A stretch of 7,775 nucleotides of DNA, taken from positions 1-7,775 of the forward strand of contig NVSO02000033.1 in assembly GCA_002401305.2 (NCBI GenBank), read 5' to 3'. The notes beneath the pieces were generated by a model. It did no database searches. It had not been told where the DNA came from and worked only from the letters and a program-made list of their open reading frames with translations. The stretch's first letter is position 1, and each line of letters begins with the position of its first letter. This stretch comes from Rhodobiaceae bacterium (GTDB lineage Bacteria > Pseudomonadota > Alphaproteobacteria > Parvibaculales > Parvibaculaceae). Positions 5,883 through 7,775 of this stretch are shown piece after piece. The position numbers and the translations under genes were made by a program.

Positions 5883-6170
5883 CTATTCCACAACTTTTGG
5901 CACGGCAAAAAAGCCGTCTTCGGACCCAGATGCATTACGTGTCACTTCATCACGCAATGGTGGGGACGTGGCCTCATCAGCCCGCAAGCGCATATTCTGC
6001 GCCACAGCACTGGTCATAGGTTCCACTTGGTCGGTGTCGACCTCGCTCAATTGTTCTACCCAGTCCAATATCGTGGACATTTCCTTGGCAAAATGATCAA
6101 GCTCGTCCTCTTGGACGGCGATGCGGGCAAGATGAGCCACCTTGCGTACAGTGTTCTGATCGACCGACAT
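5883..6170 (-). CDS. gatC: Asp/Glu-tRNA amidotransferase subunit C
   Basis: 95 residues, normal length. GatC has no catalytic site; it wraps around the GatA-GatB interface and stabilises the complex. Hallmarks are the N-terminal VRKVAHLARIAV (8-19), 'ILDWVEQLSEVDTDQVEPMT' (34-53) and the C-terminal FFAVPKVVE (87-95) that docks on GatA. The ATG at 6170 fits the family start MSVDQ; the longer in-frame extension to 6317 is not GatC-like. The ribosome binding site is poor (GTGGGG close to the ATG), so initiation may be moderate. First gene of the gatCAB operon, divergent from ruvX across 187 nt. Confidence 0.96.
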   Translation of the reverse strand: MSVDQNTVRKVAHLARIAVQEDELDHFAKEMSTILDWVEQLSEVDTDQVEPMTSAVAQNMRLRADEATSPPLRDEVTRNASGSEDGFFAVPKVVE

Positions 6171-6240
6171 GGGCCCCACTTTATGTTGAAATTTCAATAG
6201 GACGGGTACACAGCGCAAACTGAGCACTCCATTGGCGCGC

Positions 6241-6269
6241 AAATTATCAGAGCACCCGCTCCCCTGCAA
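6241..6269 (-). promoter_or_regulatory. Candidate promoter for gatCAB
   Basis: On the minus strand TTGCAG (6269-6264), a 17-nt spacer and TAATTT (6246-6241) resemble sigma-70 boxes, each matching four of six consensus bases. The start would lie near 6234, leaving a leader of about 64 nt before gatC. It is the best candidate in the gatC-ruvX gap, not a strong one. I could not find a convincing plus-strand promoter for ruvX in the same gap. Confidence 0.4.
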
Positions 6270-6357
6270 CCAGCACAGACCACTATGATGCAGATATCCC
6301 CGACAATCGGCATACATCTATGATTTACACCGCCCTTCAAGCCCTTTATGACGGGCC

Positions 6358-6828
6358 ATGGCCTCAAAAATTATAGAAATCACCGACCTAAAATCCCAAA
6401 CACCCCATTATTGCCGCCTCTTAGGGCTGGATTTGGGCTCAAAAACCATTGGATTGGCCGTTTCAGACGCTATGCAAACCATTGCAACGCCGCTTGAAAC
6501 CATTCGTCGCGTCAAATTCACCAAAGATGCAGAGCTACTTTGCGCCATAATTGAGCGCGAAGAGATCGGGGCGCTCGTCATGGGTCTCCCATTGAATATG
6601 GATGGCTCAGAAGGCCCCCGTGTTCAATCAACCAGAGCCTTTATCCGAAATCTCTCCCCCAAAATTGAGATTCCCGTCGTCTTATGGGATGAGCGCCTCT
6701 CAACAGTTGCCGTCACCCGAACGCTTTTAGAAGCAGACGCCAGCCGCAAACGCCGCGCCGAAGTCGTCGATAAGATGGCGGCCTCTTTCATTCTACAAGG
6801 CGCACTAGACCGCCTGCGCAACCTCTAA
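6358..6828 (+). CDS. ruvX: RuvX/YqgF family pre-16S rRNA nuclease
   Basis: 156 residues with the YqgF RNase H-like fold. Acidic active-site residues are visible: Asp25 in LLGLDLGSKTIGLAVSD (21-37), Glu112 in DERLST (111-116), and Asp138 in AEVVDKMAASFILQ (134-147). The loop MGLPLNMDGSEGPR (75-88) is also typical. YqgF removes the 5' leader of pre-16S rRNA in E. coli; older annotation as a Holliday junction resolvase is not well supported for this branch. The roughly 20 residues ahead of the first motif match the N-terminal extension common in alphaproteobacterial members. ATG at 6358 has only a weak GGG upstream. A short frame at 6320-6376 overlaps its start. It is divergent from gatC and may be cotranscribed with the AEC gene 54 nt downstream, since no terminator is seen between them. 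Confidence 0.93.
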   Translation: MASKIIEITDLKSQTPHYCRLLGLDLGSKTIGLAVSDAMQTIATPLETIRRVKFTKDAELLCAIIEREEIGALVMGLPLNMDGSEGPRVQSTRAFIRNLSPKIEIPVVLWDERLSTVAVTRTLLEADASRKRRAEVVDKMAASFILQGALDRLRNL

Positions 6829-6868
6829 CCTCACTTAAAAAAACATCCGACGCTCAAAATAAAAACCA

Positions 6869-6880
6869 ACGGGAGCCCGT
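6869..6880 (+). promoter_or_regulatory. Ribosome binding site of the AEC gene within a small palindrome
   Basis: ACGGG-AG-CCCGT is a perfect palindrome containing the GGGAG Shine-Dalgarno of the AEC gene, 7 nt before its ATG. The loop is too small for all five pairs; four pairs with a GAGC loop are possible. The stem is weak, so the site itself is well supported but a regulatory fold is not. Confidence 0.4.
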
Positions 6881-6882
6881 CC

Positions 6883-7775
6883 ATGCTGCTTATCGCCAAT
6901 TCACTCATCCCCGTTTTTCTGGTGATTGCCCTTGGCTGGACCATCCGTCGGCTAAATTTTTTGGACGAAGGTCTCTGGGCCCCGCTAGACCGGCTCACCT
7001 ATTACGTCTTCTTCCCGGCATTATTGCTCTCAACACTTGCCACCGCAGACCTCTCCAGCTTTGACATTTGGCCAATGGCGTGGAGCCTGTGGGCGGGCCT
7101 CTTCTCCATGGTCGCTGTGTTGATGCTGCTCCGTCCGCTCAGCTCACTCACAGGACCAGAATTTGCCTCTGTCTTTCAAGGTGCTGCGCGCTGGAATGGG
7201 TTTGTGGCGCTCGCCATCATCGCCCAATTGCTTGGCCCCGAAGGAAAAGCACTGGCAGCTGTCGCCTTCGCCGTCCTCGTACCAACCGTCAACGTCTTGT
7301 CCGTTGTCATCCTGACCCGCTACGCCACTGACACACCAGCAGGCCCAAGTGCTATTTTAAAACTGCTGTCGCGCAACCCCCTCATTTTGGCATGTGCAGC
7401 AGGCATCACCCTCAATGCAACAGGCATTGGCCTTCCCGGCCCTCTCACTCCCACCGCCGAAATCATAGGACGCGCGGCTTTGACCATCGGCTTGATTGCT
7501 GTAGGTGCCGGACTGAAAATCAATCAGGTAATGGCGAAGCGAAATGTCGTCATGCTCACCAGTACACTTAAGCTCATCGTCATGCCTGCTTTGATGATGG
7601 GATGGTGCATTGTGTTCGGCGTCACAGGCCTGCCCCGTGAAGTCATTCTGCTATGCTCTGCAGTCCCCGGCGCGTCGTCTTCCTACATCCTCGCCCGCCA
7701 GCTAGGCGGCGATGCAACACTCATGGCAAGCCTCATCACCGGCTCCACATTACTCGCAGCATTCACCATCCCAGC
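6883..7775 (+). CDS. AEC (auxin efflux carrier) family transporter, cut at C-terminus
   Basis: 297 codons and two bases are in the window, open to the right edge; probably only 10-25 residues are missing. The protein begins MLLIANSLIPVFLVIALGWT and is hydrophobic throughout, with roughly ten membrane segments (near 5-22, 38-55, 66-84, 103-118, 123-144, 166-183, 193-210, 227-247, 254-270, 283-297). Features of AEC/PF03547 proteins are the N-terminal 'GW.IRR..FLDE..W..LDRLTYY..FPALLL' pattern (18-50), RWNGF (103-107), SRNPLILA (163-170) and 'AVPGASSSYILARQLGGDA' (260-278). Bacterial members export or exchange small organic acids or related solutes at the inner membrane; the substrate here cannot be told. 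ATG at 6883 follows GGGAG at 7 nt. Not truncated by mutation; only the window edge cuts it. Confidence 0.9.
   Translation, partial: MLLIANSLIPVFLVIALGWTIRRLNFLDEGLWAPLDRLTYYVFFPALLLSTLATADLSSFDIWPMAWSLWAGLFSMVAVLMLLRPLSSLTGPEFASVFQGAARWNGFVALAIIAQLLGPEGKALAAVAFAVLVPTVNVLSVVILTRYATDTPAGPSAILKLLSRNPLILACAAGITLNATGIGLPGPLTPTAEIIGRAALTIGLIAVGAGLKINQVMAKRNVVMLTSTLKLIVMPALMMGWCIVFGVTGLPREVILLCSAVPGASSSYILARQLGGDATLMASLITGSTLLAAFTIP

Noticed and set aside
6869..6880. ACGGGAGCCCGT palindrome considered as a terminator of ruvX
   Set aside because: The loop is too small, no T-run follows, and it contains the ribosome binding site of the next gene.

Overview
The window is chromosomal DNA of moderate GC from a Gram-negative bacterium, most likely an alphaproteobacterium. 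The grounds are the gatC-gatA-gatB operon placed divergently from ruvX, a RuvX with the N-terminal extension common in that class, a short Sel1-type protein of a sort common there, and Shine-Dalgarno sites of the GGAGG type. Genus cannot be set from the sequence alone. Most of the content is housekeeping; I see no phage, IS, CRISPR, tRNA or rRNA element, and no convincing new multi-gene system.

Layout. From 1 to about 6170 every supported gene is on the minus strand. In transcription order these are: gatC (6170-5883), gatA (5873-4395) and gatB (4395-2923) as a tight operon; a lysine-repeat histone H1-like gene (2692-2261); a small exported protein of unknown function (1928-1575); a nu-class (YfcG-like) glutathione transferase (1487-855); a Sel1-repeat mini-protein (527-258); and the first 32 codons of an acyl-CoA thioesterase II gene, tesB (98-1), cut by the window edge. 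On the plus strand, ruvX (6358-6828) diverges from gatC and is followed 54 nt later by an AEC-family membrane transporter (6883 to the edge, cut at its C-terminus).

How they fit together. GatCAB is the three-subunit amidotransferase that makes Gln-tRNA(Gln) and/or Asn-tRNA(Asn) from misacylated precursors. Its subunits are translationally linked: 9 nt lie between gatC and gatA, and gatA and gatB share one base in TAATG. RuvX is a pre-16S rRNA nuclease, so the divergent region serves two translation-related units. The remaining minus-strand genes look like separate single-gene units. Two have good intrinsic-terminator candidates (after the H1-like gene and after the GST gene), and three have plausible promoters (tesB, Sel1 gene, gatC).

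The points most worth a second look are the H1-like protein, which uses only seven amino-acid types, is 46% Lys, and has an exact 36-residue duplication whose DNA copies differ only at synonymous third positions; and a 7-bp hairpin that contains the ribosome binding site of the unknown exported protein and shares its half-site with a second palindrome upstream.
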